A stretch of 36,441 bases of DNA from an uncultured Bacteroidales bacterium (GTDB lineage: Bacteria; Bacteroidota; Bacteroidia; Bacteroidales; P3). Made by a program: the position numbers and the translations under genes. The notes below the pieces were generated by a model. It was given only the letters and a program-made list of their open reading frames with translations. It was not told the origin of the DNA and searched no databases. The DNA lies in the NCBI GenBank assembly GCA_937915785.1, contig CALGGY010000010.1:1-36441 (forward strand), written 5' to 3'. Positions 8,676 to 17,858 of this stretch are shown here, in pieces (within the stretch, counting starts at the first letter, position 1; each line of letters opens with the position of its first letter).

Positions 8676-9662
8676 ATGAACACGAACACCAAATTCGCAG
8701 GATTGGACATTGTTTCCCCAATAATTGTAGGCAGTTGCGGGTTATCCACGACCCTACAGGGACTGGAAAAAATGTACCAATCCGGAGCTGGAGCCGTGGT
8801 GCTAAAATCGATTTTCGAAGAGCAAATACTGATGGAAATAAAGAAAAACACCGCCAACTACTCCAACCCATACGAAACTTTTGGCGACAGCTACGACTAC
8901 ATTGCCAACCACATAGAAACCAACGCGTTGGAAACCCATCTGAACCTTGTACGCAAAGCCAAAGCCAGTTTCCCCATGCCCATTATCGGCAGCATAAACT
9001 GCAGCACTTTCGGCAACTGGGTTACCTACGCCAAACAGTTTCAGGACGCCGGCTGCGACGCACTGGAAATAAACATGCTGTATCTGCCCTTCAACGTCAA
9101 TACATCGCACGACGACGTACAGCGCCTGTTTTCGGACACCGTACAAGCCCTGCGGCGCATCATCACCATACCCATCATAATAAAGGTGGGGGCATATTTC
9201 ACCGACCTTGCCAAGTTCCTGCAACAGCTGTCGTGGACCGGCATCTCGGCTCTTACATTGTTCAACCGCGCCGCCAGCTGGGACATCGACACCGAAAAAC
9301 GCGAGATAGTGCACGGCTCCATCGTCGGCTCGCCCGATGACCTGTTCATGCCCCTGCGCTGGACCGCCATACTATCCAAAAAAGTGCGCTGCGACATATC
9401 CGCCTCCGGCGGCGTATACACTGGCAACGATGCTGTGAAAATGCTCCTTGCAGGCGCATCAGCCGTCCAAGTGGTTTCCACTCTCTACAAAAACGGCATA
9501 GGGCACATTGCCAATATCAACAACGAGCTGAAACAATGGATGGAACGCAACAACTACAACACCATCGACGAGTTCAAAGGATCCATGGCAATGAAAACCA
9601 ACGACGACGCATCGCAGTTCGAACGCATACATTTCATGAAATATTTCTCTGAAATAAACTGA
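8676..9662 (+). CDS. Dihydroorotate dehydrogenase-like flavoprotein
   Basis: The 328-residue protein has the FMN-binding alpha/beta-barrel pattern of dihydroorotate dehydrogenases: GLDIVSPIIVGSCG at the start, GAGAVVLKSIF, PIIGSINCS, IIIKVGAYF, and the C-terminal phosphate-binding ISASGGVYTGNDAVKMLLAGASAVQV. It is annotated in many Bacteroidota as PyrD-like. However, the position of the catalytic base in genuine PyrD (Cys or Ser in ENLSCPN or NVSSPN) reads EINMLYLPFN here (residues 131-140), with no obvious Cys or Ser base. It probably binds FMN but may not oxidise dihydroorotate. No pyrimidine genes are nearby. It is a single-gene unit with its own promoter and terminator. Confidence 0.85.
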   Translation: MNTNTKFAGLDIVSPIIVGSCGLSTTLQGLEKMYQSGAGAVVLKSIFEEQILMEIKKNTANYSNPYETFGDSYDYIANHIETNALETHLNLVRKAKASFPMPIIGSINCSTFGNWVTYAKQFQDAGCDALEINMLYLPFNVNTSHDDVQRLFSDTVQALRRIITIPIIIKVGAYFTDLAKFLQQLSWTGISALTLFNRAASWDIDTEKREIVHGSIVGSPDDLFMPLRWTAILSKKVRCDISASGGVYTGNDAVKMLLAGASAVQVVSTLYKNGIGHIANINNELKQWMERNNYNTIDEFKGSMAMKTNDDASQFERIHFMKYFSEIN

Positions 9663-9673
9663 CAACAACACAC

Positions 9674-9722
9674 CCTTTCCGGACAGAAAAATCGCAATAT
9701 TCCTTTTCGGAAAGGTTTTTTT
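9674..9722 (+). terminator. Intrinsic terminator after the PyrD-like gene
   Basis: CCTTTCCG (9674-9681) pairs with CGGAAAGG (9708-9715), followed by seven T. The loop is long (26 nt) and A/T-rich. Confidence 0.75.
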
Positions 9723-9758
9723 ACGCAACATTCATAAAAAAACTAACACATTCAATTT

Positions 9759-11525
9759 ATGGAGATTACACGATTATTCGACATCATAGACTATAGAAAA
9801 GAAAAATATCCCAACAACCCTGTGTTCACCGCCAAAGTGGACGGCAAATGGGTTGAACACTCCATAGACGAATACATCGACACCGCCAACAACGTGAGCT
9901 ACGGACTGCTGCAACTCGGCATCCGGCCCGGCGACAAAATCGCCCTGATATCGACCAGCCGCCCCGAATGGAACTTCCTCGACATTGGCATACAGCAGAT
10001 TGGCGCAGTACTCGTGCCCATCTACCCCACCATCAGCGAGGACGACTACCGATACATCCTTAGCCATGCCGATGTGAGGCTCATATTCCTCGAAGGCCCC
10101 GAACTGCTGCGCAAAATAAGCAACATTCTGCCCGAACTCACCAATATACAAAAGATTTTCACTTTCAAAAAACAAAACGAGAGCACATCCAATTTCCAAG
10201 AGCTTGTGGATCTTGGCAAGGCCAATCCCGCCCCCGAAAAGGTGAAAGAGATGAAAGACAGCATCAAAACCACCGACTTGGTAACCATGATTTACACATC
10301 GGGCTCCACCGGATTTCCCAAAGGCGTGATGCTGAGCCATCAGAACATCATCACCAACATCTACGGTACTGAGTACATACTCGACGAATCCTTTACCCGC
10401 GCACTTAGTTTCCTGCCGCTGTGCCACATATACGAGCGCATGATGAACTACATGTACCAATATGTGGGCCTAAACATCTACTATGCCGAAAATGTGGCCA
10501 AAGCCGTGGACAACATGAAAGACGCCCGACCGCACATAATAACCTCGGTGCCACGCGTTTTAGAAAAAATCTACGACAAAATATACCGCAAGGGCGAAAG
10601 CCTGAAAGGAATAAAGAAAAGCATATTCTACTGGACCCTGAAATTCGGCACAGAATACGAGATTGGCAGCAACTCGTGGCTTTTCAACCTGAAATGGAAA
10701 CTTGCCGACAAGATAACCTACCACGCCATACGCGACATTTTCGGCGGCGAATGCAAGAAAGTGGTGTCGGGCGGAGCCGCCATACAGCCCCGCCTGTCGC
10801 GCTTCTTCACCTGCGTGGGACTGCGCCTGCACGAAGGCTACGGCCTCACCGAGACCGCCCCCGTGATAGCCGTTACCACCAACGACATTAACGGAATAAA
10901 ATTCGGCACCGCAGGTCCTCCGTTGCGCGGCATCGAAGTCAAGATAGACCCTGAAACCCACGAAATAATCTGCCGCGGCAAGAGCGTGATGCTGGGCTAC
11001 TACAAAGCCCCCGAACTCACCGCCGAGGTGATAGACAGCGAAGGATGGTTCCACACCGGCGACACCGGCATCATCGAACCCGAAGGACAAGTGCGCATCA
11101 CAGGCCGCATTAAAAGCCTTTTCAAAACATCGATGGGCAAATTTGTGAACCCCGAAGTGATAGAAGAGAAATTCAAAGAATCGCCCTTTGTGCTAGACAT
11201 GATGGTGGTGGGCGAAGGCCAGAAATTTGCCGCCGCACTCATCGCCCCCGATTTCGAATTCCTGCGCGACTGGCAGCGCCGCCACGGCGGCATCAAATGC
11301 GAAACCCCGCAGGAAATGATAGAGGACAAACAAACCCTCGAACGCTACAAAAAAGTACTCGACAAATACAACAAATTTTTCGGCGAAACCGAACAGATAA
11401 AACGTTTCAAACTGGTGCCCGACACATGGAGCGAAGCCAACGGAATGCTCACCCCCACCCTAAAAATAAAACGCCCCAAAGTGTCGATACGCTACCAAGC
11501 CGAAATAGAAGAACTTTTCAAATAA
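9759..11525 (+). CDS. Long-chain fatty-acid--CoA ligase (AMP-forming)
   Basis: The 588-residue protein is an ANL-superfamily acyl-CoA synthetase that activates fatty acids to acyl-CoA through an acyl-adenylate. The phosphate-binding loop is MIYTSGSTGFPKGVMLSH (around residue 180). LPLCHIYERM, then HEGYGLTETAP and the hinge region GWFHTGDTGI...RITGRIKSLFKTSMGKFVNPE follow in order. Length and the KSLFKTSMGKFV hinge are typical of the FadD15/long-chain group. The LPLCHIYERM and MGKFVNPEVIEE stretches are common in Bacteroidota orthologues. It is followed after 43 bp by the four-helix-bundle gene with no terminator between them, so the two are likely co-transcribed. Confidence 0.93.
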   Translation: MEITRLFDIIDYRKEKYPNNPVFTAKVDGKWVEHSIDEYIDTANNVSYGLLQLGIRPGDKIALISTSRPEWNFLDIGIQQIGAVLVPIYPTISEDDYRYILSHADVRLIFLEGPELLRKISNILPELTNIQKIFTFKKQNESTSNFQELVDLGKANPAPEKVKEMKDSIKTTDLVTMIYTSGSTGFPKGVMLSHQNIITNIYGTEYILDESFTRALSFLPLCHIYERMMNYMYQYVGLNIYYAENVAKAVDNMKDARPHIITSVPRVLEKIYDKIYRKGESLKGIKKSIFYWTLKFGTEYEIGSNSWLFNLKWKLADKITYHAIRDIFGGECKKVVSGGAAIQPRLSRFFTCVGLRLHEGYGLTETAPVIAVTTNDINGIKFGTAGPPLRGIEVKIDPETHEIICRGKSVMLGYYKAPELTAEVIDSEGWFHTGDTGIIEPEGQVRITGRIKSLFKTSMGKFVNPEVIEEKFKESPFVLDMMVVGEGQKFAAALIAPDFEFLRDWQRRHGGIKCETPQEMIEDKQTLERYKKVLDKYNKFFGETEQIKRFKLVPDTWSEANGMLTPTLKIKRPKVSIRYQAEIEELFK

Positions 11526-11568
11526 AAAAACAATAAACAACATATAATAACTTTAAAACACTTTTACT

Positions 11569-12045
11569 ATGGAACAAAATGAACGGACCACAAGTTTCTA
11601 CCGCTTCGAGGACCTACGCATCTACGGCAAGGCCATAGATTACAGCCAATGGATTCTGACAACACTTAAAGAACCCTCCACAAAAGCGGAAAAAGAGCTG
11701 GCCAAGAGCTTCTCCAACTCGGCATTTGCCATAGGCTTGAACATTGCCGAAGGCTCGTCGCGCAACAAAGCCCAGTTCGAACACTATCTCAAAATATCCA
11801 AAACCGCCATCCGCGAATGCGTGGTGTTCACCGAGATAGCCCACAAAACGAACATGCTCGGCGAAACCGAATACGAAACCTCGCGCAACTCGCTGATGGA
11901 GCTCACCCGCATGATTGGTGCCCTGATAATATCGCTGCAGCACGGTAGCCGCCGCCACCGCGACGAAGAGCCACAAAACGATGGCGAAACCAGCGAGGCT
12001 GGAAACTCCGACATCGATGACTTCGACATCGACACAAATTTCTAA
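11569..12045 (+). CDS. Four-helix-bundle protein (23S rRNA IVP family)
   Basis: The 158-residue protein belongs to the four-helix-bundle family known from 23S rRNA intervening sequences and related to Avd of diversity-generating retroelements. Hallmarks are FYRFEDLRIYGKAIDYSQWI, AKSFSNSAFAIGLNIAEGSSR, FEHYLKISKTAIRECVVFTEIA and the final helix with RMIGALIISL. The function of free-standing members is unknown. Residues 134-158 form an acidic, probably disordered tail, which many family members lack. I looked for a reverse transcriptase, template/variable repeats and rRNA nearby and saw none, so it is not part of a visible retroelement. Confidence 0.85.
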   Translation: MEQNERTTSFYRFEDLRIYGKAIDYSQWILTTLKEPSTKAEKELAKSFSNSAFAIGLNIAEGSSRNKAQFEHYLKISKTAIRECVVFTEIAHKTNMLGETEYETSRNSLMELTRMIGALIISLQHGSRRHRDEEPQNDGETSEAGNSDIDDFDIDTNF

Positions 12046-12059
12046 TGTCTGTCTGAAAC

Positions 12060-12122
12060 ACAAGACCACTTTTCAGTTGGTCTTGTTACTGAAAAAAGCC
12101 GCTCTATGAGCGGCTTTTTTTT
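12060..12122. terminator. Two inverted repeats forming a bidirectional terminator
   Basis: ACAAGACCA (12060-12068) and TGGTCTTGT (12078-12086) form a first hairpin without a U-tract. GCCGCTC and GAGCGGC (12098-12113) flanked by A6 and T8 form a classical bidirectional terminator at 12092-12122. It serves the four-helix-bundle gene (+) and the large secreted protein (-), which converge here. Confidence 0.85.
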
Positions 12123-12150
12123 ATCTCAACGTTATGGCATGCCAGCCTCA

Positions 12151-15100
12151 TTACCAGTTGGCCTCGTCCATAGCCAGACGCACTGCTATGCCCATATGCC
12201 TGTACAACTGACTTGACTGCACCAGCTGGGCATCGGTGAAAGTAACAAATTGGGCCATATTCACACCATTGGCTGTGGATGTCCAATAGGCTCCCACGTT
12301 GTTTACATTACTTACTGTGGTGGCAGTACGAGAACCGGCGGCGGGCAAGAACACAGCACCGTTGTTGGCCATATCCTCCCATTGGGTGGGAGTGTATGTG
12401 TTTACGGCATAAGCATAACCAAAGCCTGGCACAAAATTGAGGCCCGCAGGCAGCTGCCAATCGTCGGGCAGAAGCACAATACCGTTTATTCCGCTAATCA
12501 TAGCAATGCCCACCTTGCTCGATGCCGAGGGACGCTGGTCCAGCAGATACACCCACTCCGAGGCGGTAAGGGTACGCCAAGTATCCGGATCGTAATTTTC
12601 ATCACGCACAGTGCTGTAAATCTGATTGTTAACACCCCAGTCGTGGCGACTTCCGTTTATGTCGAGACTGTCATTGCCATAAAGCGAATCGGCTGTGAAA
12701 GAGTATGCGGGCTGGCGCATATAGCCCGATGTGCCCCAGCCCAACAGATCTATCCAACCTGTGTTGGAGTCGGCAATACGTGAGTTGGGCACTTCGCGTA
12801 ACATCTCGTAATGGTAGTAGGCAAAACGCCACTGTCCGCGAAGCGTGTCGCCATTGAAATCCACATGTTCGCCAAGACCGCTATACTGCAGGTTGCCGTG
12901 GGCAAGACGCACACTCTGCGTACTCGACACCGAGAATTTTCCCGAAACGCCGTAGCCCGTAGTGGTAACAATAAGCTCGTTGCCGTAGCTGACTCCGTCG
13001 GCATTTTCGGCAAAGAAACGCACATAATATTTAGTGCCTGCCGAAAGGTTGCTGATAGCACGGCTGTACGACGCCACCGCAGGCGACTGCGGATAGAACG
13101 ATGAAACATTGTCGGTCACCGTTGGGTTGGGACTCATGCTCCAGCAGAAACCGCAGAGCAACACCGTGTCGCGACCCTCCGACTTTATTGTGCCGTAAAA
13201 CGTGGCTCCTGTGCTGGTTACAGAGAGTATCGAGTCGGTGGAGACTTCAGGTATTTCGGAAAGCAAACGCACCAAACGCACCGAGCGCCCCATGCTGTTG
13301 CGGCTGCCCATCATAGTGGTGCTGTTGCCGTCGAAAGCAAGGTAATGCGTATTGTTGGCACTGTCGGCCGTTGCTGCCCAATACTGACCATGATCACCCA
13401 CATTGGTTACCGATGTGCTGTCGAAACGATAGCCGGCAGCAGGCAGGAAAATGGCGCCATACGACTCCATAACAGTCCATTGGCTGCTGCTGTAGTTGTT
13501 TGTGGCATAGCCGTTGGAGCTACCTGTAACAAACGATGTGCCGATGGGATTCGACCAGCTGTCGGGCAGAAGCACCACCCCGGGCACACCGCACACTTTG
13601 GCAAAACCACGCTTTTGCGAAGCCCCTTCGCGAACAGTAAGCAGGTATTGCCACTCGTCGGCAGTAAGGGTGAACCAGATCCCTGGCTGGTTCTCGCCGT
13701 TGAGTATGGCGTTGAAAGTGCCCCAGTCGTATTTTGTTTGCGATATGTTGCCGTTGCCGTTGTCGTATGCGCCGATGGAATTGGTGCTAAGGTACGGGTA
13801 GTGGCCGTCGTACCCCGAAGTGCTCCAGCCGAAAAGGTCTATCCAACCGCTGTTGGTATCCGAAATCAGTGCATTGGCATAGCCTACTGTGTCGTATTGG
13901 TTAGGAGCAAAACGCCATGTGCCTTGGGCGGTGCTGTCGGCAGTGGCATGACGACCCGCGGCAGAATACTGCAGATTGCCGGTAGAGAAGCCCACCTTGC
14001 GCAACGGCGACACCGAGAATGCGGGATTTACCGTGCTGAAAGCTATGCTGTTGCCATATCCTGTGCCAAAACCGTTGGTGGCGAAGGCTCGCACATAAAA
14101 CACCGTTCCCGATGCAAGGCGCGACACACTGGACGCAAAAGCTCCCATGCCGCTGCCCGAGGTAACCACATTGTCGGCTGTGGTGGGGTCAGGATACGTG
14201 CCCCAGCAGAAACCTCGCGAGGTAACAGCATCGCCTCCGTCGAAAACCAGATGTCCGGCAAAAGAGGCGGCCGATGTGGTGATGCCACTAACGCTGTCGG
14301 TAACAACTATGGGTGTGCCCAGGGTGTAGAAAACCTGATCCTGACCATAGCCAATGCCAAGCGAACTTACGGCAAAAGCACGTACATAATAGGCGGTGCC
14401 TCCCGTAAGACCATTTGCATTGAAAGTATATGTGCCCGTAGCACTTGAATTTTCGATATGGTAACTACCTGACGTATCAGGACTTGGCGATGTTCCCCAA
14501 CAGAAACCGCGTTTGGTAACAGGGGCATCGCCTGCCGAAACAACAGTTCCGGAAAATATAGCCGATGTGTCGACAACGTTCGAAACAGCGTTTGTTGTAA
14601 CTATGGGCAATTGCAACGTGCTAAAACTCAACTCATTGCCATAAGCCGTGCCTACAAGGTTGGTAGCGTAGGCCCTAACATAATAGGTGGTGCCCGAAAC
14701 CAGTTGCGACATGGTGCTTACAAAGGTTCCTGTGCCAAGGCTGTCGGCGGTAATGCTGTTGGCGATGGTGGGGTTTGGCGACGTGCTCCAGCATATACCC
14801 CTTGAGGTAACTGCAGCACCGCCATCGCTGGAAACAGTGCCTCCGCTTGTGGCCGAACCAACGCCCACATTGGTAATTGGCGAAGTAACAACGGTGGGCA
14901 AGCCGGGAGTAACAAAAGTTTCCTCTCCACCGTATGTGGTGCCGGCGGTGTTGGTGGCATAGGCACGCAGGTAATAAGTGGTGCCGGGCGTAAGGCCCGT
15001 TATGTTGCTTGTGAAAGCGCCTGTGCCTGTGCCATCGGTGGTGCGGCTATTGTGTATGGAGGGATTTTGGCTGGTAGCCCAGCACACGCCACGGTAATAC

Positions 15101-15864
15101 ACCACGGTTCCACCGTCGGAAACCACATTGCCGCCCGCTGTGGCGGAAACGCCGGTGATATTGCCCACCGTTCCTGTGGTAACAACAGGACGTTCGCCGA
15201 AAACAAGTGTCAAGGTCTGGCTTATCAGCTGGGACTGCGACACCGGATTGCTGCCGATAGTGTCGGCTCCTTCAACTATATAACCGGTATAACGCATAAA
15301 ATCGCCCATTTCAAAATGCTCGCCGGTACGCATTTTGTCGGCATTGATGACCGTTGTGCCTACATACGACAGGTCGTTGGCAAAGCCCGCCGACTGGTTG
15401 AGTAACTTGTGGGTTGTTCGTCCCTGCGACGAGGTAGCCACAAACAGATACACCTGAGGCGTTTGCAACGACAGTCTGAAAGCATGGCTCCCGGCCGAAA
15501 GCAACTGCCGGTTTTCCAATATCAAACGGCCACCCAAATCGTAAACCTGCAACAGCACATCTTCCGACTGCGACATCTGCAAACTCAGCGTGGTAGAGCC
15601 ACGAAAAGGATTGGGAAGGGTGGCAACCGAAAGAGCATCGCCACCGGCATTATCAATGCCCACAGTAGCTATCATCTCCAACACAGTGTCGGGATAGGCT
15701 ATGAACTCGGTCCATCCGCGCGAAAGGTTTTCGGCTTTTACATAGCTCAAACGTTTATATCCTTGGCTGACATCAGCACCCACAAAACCCACTCGCATCA
15801 CATTCTGGGCTGCCAACGAGCCAAGCAAAAGGACAAATGACAGAAATGAAAACAATTTTCTCAT
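12151..15864 (-). CDS. Large secreted repeat protein with FN3-like and FISUMP-like domains
   Basis: This 1237-residue protein starts at the ATG at 15864, which gives a proper signal peptide (MRKLFSFLSFVLLLGSLAAQ); an upstream in-frame start at 15942 would bury it. Residues about 80-155 resemble the T9SS-type sorting module (LPNPFRGSTTLSLQM, VLLQVYDLGGRLI), but near the N-terminus instead of the C-terminus. Four FN3-like repeats of about 95 residues follow (about 226-612), each with a GxCW(S/G/A)TSPNP-type turn and a GTxYYVRAYATN strand. Then comes a FISUMP-like domain (about 615-868), a fifth repeat (870-968) and a second FISUMP-like domain (970-1237) with the WIDLxGWxTSGY and FLPAAG signatures. 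It is probably a surface adhesin or structural protein; function unknown. Confidence 0.88.
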   Translation of the reverse strand: MRKLFSFLSFVLLLGSLAAQNVMRVGFVGADVSQGYKRLSYVKAENLSRGWTEFIAYPDTVLEMIATVGIDNAGGDALSVATLPNPFRGSTTLSLQMSQSEDVLLQVYDLGGRLILENRQLLSAGSHAFRLSLQTPQVYLFVATSSQGRTTHKLLNQSAGFANDLSYVGTTVINADKMRTGEHFEMGDFMRYTGYIVEGADTIGSNPVSQSQLISQTLTLVFGERPVVTTGTVGNITGVSATAGGNVVSDGGTVVYYRGVCWATSQNPSIHNSRTTDGTGTGAFTSNITGLTPGTTYYLRAYATNTAGTTYGGEETFVTPGLPTVVTSPITNVGVGSATSGGTVSSDGGAAVTSRGICWSTSPNPTIANSITADSLGTGTFVSTMSQLVSGTTYYVRAYATNLVGTAYGNELSFSTLQLPIVTTNAVSNVVDTSAIFSGTVVSAGDAPVTKRGFCWGTSPSPDTSGSYHIENSSATGTYTFNANGLTGGTAYYVRAFAVSSLGIGYGQDQVFYTLGTPIVVTDSVSGITTSAASFAGHLVFDGGDAVTSRGFCWGTYPDPTTADNVVTSGSGMGAFASSVSRLASGTVFYVRAFATNGFGTGYGNSIAFSTVNPAFSVSPLRKVGFSTGNLQYSAAGRHATADSTAQGTWRFAPNQYDTVGYANALISDTNSGWIDLFGWSTSGYDGHYPYLSTNSIGAYDNGNGNISQTKYDWGTFNAILNGENQPGIWFTLTADEWQYLLTVREGASQKRGFAKVCGVPGVVLLPDSWSNPIGTSFVTGSSNGYATNNYSSSQWTVMESYGAIFLPAAGYRFDSTSVTNVGDHGQYWAATADSANNTHYLAFDGNSTTMMGSRNSMGRSVRLVRLLSEIPEVSTDSILSVTSTGATFYGTIKSEGRDTVLLCGFCWSMSPNPTVTDNVSSFYPQSPAVASYSRAISNLSAGTKYYVRFFAENADGVSYGNELIVTTTGYGVSGKFSVSSTQSVRLAHGNLQYSGLGEHVDFNGDTLRGQWRFAYYHYEMLREVPNSRIADSNTGWIDLLGWGTSGYMRQPAYSFTADSLYGNDSLDINGSRHDWGVNNQIYSTVRDENYDPDTWRTLTASEWVYLLDQRPSASSKVGIAMISGINGIVLLPDDWQLPAGLNFVPGFGYAYAVNTYTPTQWEDMANNGAVFLPAAGSRTATTVSNVNNVGAYWTSTANGVNMAQFVTFTDAQLVQSSQLYRHMGIAVRLAMDEANW

Positions 15865-16177
15865 ATCGTAATAATATTTAATTGTCGGTTCAACATACAC
15901 TTTGGACAAATTTAAAGCACCCGTAATCAATGCTTTAACCATTTGACACTTTGGGATTTAAAATGCAAATATATAAAAAAAAGTCGGTTTTTGCAAAAAA
16001 AAATGATAGTAAACTGCCGAACGGCAAAAATGTCCAACGATAATTCAAAAAATAAGTGAAAAGAGTGCTTTTTTGAAAAACATTTTGTATATTTGCAATG
16101 CGAATTGATGTGGGTTTTACCCACAACCATCACATAAACAAACAAATACAACAGCCCACACGAAAAAAAACACCATT
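15865..16177. promoter_or_regulatory. Divergent intergenic region with two promoters
   Basis: This A/T-rich spacer serves two divergent units. On the minus strand TTTG (15997-15994), 20 bp and TATATTTGC (15973-15965) form a consensus promoter for the large secreted protein, giving a leader of about 95 nt. On the plus strand TATATTTGC (16088-16096) is the -7 box for the crotonase; no TTTG at 19-20 bp is clear. I see no gene in between. Confidence 0.75.
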
Positions 16178-16957
16178 ATGGAATACAACAACCTGAAAAT
16201 AAGCGACAATGGCAACATCCGCACCGTGGCCATATCGGTGCCAAAATCGCTCAACGCGCTAAATTCCTGTGTTCTTACCGAGCTCGACAGTTTCCTTTCC
16301 GCCATCGACACCAACGCCACGCGCGTGCTGATAATAACCGGCGACGGCGAAAAATCTTTCGTTGCCGGAGCCGACATTTCGGAGATGAGCGGCCTCAACG
16401 AGAAAGATGGCTTCGATTTCGGCAAACGCGGTGCCGACGTTTTCCGCAAGATTGAAACCCTGCCCATTCCCGTTATTGCCGCCGTGAACGGCTTTGCTTT
16501 GGGCGGCGGCTGCGAACTGGCCATGGCCTGCGACATACGCATCGCATCGAGCAACGCCAAATTCGGACAACCCGAAGTGGGCCTCGGCATCATACCCGGC
16601 TTTTCGGGAACCTGCCGCCTGGCACGCATAGTGGGCATGGGCATTGCCAAAGAGATGATTTACACCGGCCGCGCCATTCGCGCCGACGAAGCCCTGCGCA
16701 TAGGACTTGTAAACGCCGTGTATCCGCAGGAAGAACTCATGGACCAAGCTGCGGCAATGGCAAAAAAAATTGCGGCAAACGCCCCCGTGGCAGTGCGCTA
16801 CGCCAAAATTTGCATCAACGAGGAGTACGACCTGCCCACCGACAAAGCCATCGCTTTCGAAAACACCATGTTCGGCAAATGTTTCGCCACCAGCGACCAA
16901 AAAGAGGGCATGGACGCTTTCCTGAACAAACGTCCAGCCAATTTCAAAAACGAATAA
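16178..16957 (+). CDS. Enoyl-CoA hydratase / crotonase
   Basis: The 259-residue protein is a crotonase-fold hydratase that adds water to crotonyl-CoA or a related enoyl-CoA. Both catalytic glutamates are present: Glu113 in GGGCELAMACD and Glu133 in GQPEVGLGIIPG. The oxyanion-hole segments (SFVAGADISEM and AAVNGFALGGG) are intact. Its partner 3-hydroxybutyryl-CoA dehydrogenase follows 34 bp downstream, supporting a role in C4 metabolism: butyrate formation or the reverse, or amino-acid degradation. Neither thiolase, butyryl-CoA dehydrogenase nor Etf genes are in the window, so the direction cannot be read from context. Confidence 0.92.
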   Translation: MEYNNLKISDNGNIRTVAISVPKSLNALNSCVLTELDSFLSAIDTNATRVLIITGDGEKSFVAGADISEMSGLNEKDGFDFGKRGADVFRKIETLPIPVIAAVNGFALGGGCELAMACDIRIASSNAKFGQPEVGLGIIPGFSGTCRLARIVGMGIAKEMIYTGRAIRADEALRIGLVNAVYPQEELMDQAAAMAKKIAANAPVAVRYAKICINEEYDLPTDKAIAFENTMFGKCFATSDQKEGMDAFLNKRPANFKNE

Positions 16958-16991
16958 TCATTTTTTATAACCCTTTAAAAATACATCTATC

Positions 16992-17828
16992 ATGAAAATA
17001 TGTGTAATAGGAACCGGCACCATGGCCAAAGGCATAGTGAAAGCCTTTGCCGTTAAAATGCCCATTGTAATGAAAAGCCGCACCCAAGCCAGCTTGGACA
17101 AAGCCATGGCCTCCATCGCTAAAGGCTACGGCAAACTGGTGGAAAAAGGCAAAATGACCCAAGAATCCGTTGACGCCATTCTGAAAAACATCAGCACCAC
17201 CACCGACTACGCCACCTTTGCCGACGCCGACCTCGTAATAGAAGCCGCCGTTGAGGACATGCAGCTCAAAAAAGATGTTTTCGGCGAACTGGACAAGATA
17301 TGCAAACCCGAAACCATTTTTGCCACCAACTCCTCGTCGCTCTCCATCACCGAGATAGCCGCCTGCACCAGCCGTCCGGCACAGTTCATAGGCATGCACT
17401 TTTTCAACCCCGCCGACCGCATGGCTCTGGTTGAGGTGATAAAAGGCCAGCTTACCAGCGACGAAGTAACCAAATGCATTGTGGAGCTTGCCACATCTAT
17501 AGGCAAACAGCCCGTGGAGGTGAAAGAAGCCCCCGGTTTTGTGGTGAACCGCATACTTATACCCATGATAAACGAGGCTGTGGGCATACTGGCCGACGGC
17601 ATTGCCTCCGCCGAGGACATAGACAAATGCATGATGCTGGGCGCCAACCACCCCATGGGACCCCTTGCCCTGGCCGACCTTATCGGCAACGACGTGAACC
17701 TTGCCATTATGGAAGTGCTGTACAAAGAGTTCGGCGACCCCAAATACCGTCCACACCCGCTGCTGCGCAAAATGGTACGCGCCGGTCTGCTTGGACGTAA
17801 AACCGGCGAGGGTTTCTACAAATATTGA
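16992..17828 (+). CDS. hbd: 3-hydroxybutyryl-CoA dehydrogenase
   Basis: The 278-residue protein interconverts acetoacetyl-CoA and 3-hydroxybutyryl-CoA. It follows the Clostridium Hbd pattern through its length: the Rossmann loop GTGTMAKG, DLVIEAAVEDM, TNSSSLSITEIA, the catalytic GMHFFNPADRMALVEVI (His and Glu), PGFVVNRILIPMINEA and the terminal GLLGRKTGEGFY. Two points stand out. The loop is GxGTMAKG instead of GxGTMGSG. The end of beta-strand 2 reads VMKSRT (Ser29-Arg30), where NAD-dependent members have an acidic residue; a Ser-Arg pair at this place commonly indicates NADP(H). It forms a two-gene operon with the crotonase, ended by a strong terminator. Confidence 0.94.
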   Translation: MKICVIGTGTMAKGIVKAFAVKMPIVMKSRTQASLDKAMASIAKGYGKLVEKGKMTQESVDAILKNISTTTDYATFADADLVIEAAVEDMQLKKDVFGELDKICKPETIFATNSSSLSITEIAACTSRPAQFIGMHFFNPADRMALVEVIKGQLTSDEVTKCIVELATSIGKQPVEVKEAPGFVVNRILIPMINEAVGILADGIASAEDIDKCMMLGANHPMGPLALADLIGNDVNLAIMEVLYKEFGDPKYRPHPLLRKMVRAGLLGRKTGEGFYKY

Positions 17829-17858
17829 TACCACAAATACCGCATTTTTTTATTCACT

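Noticed and set aside
11569..12045. Diversity-generating retroelement suggested by the Avd-like protein
   Set aside because: No reverse transcriptase and no adenine-substituted template/variable repeat pair is present in the window.
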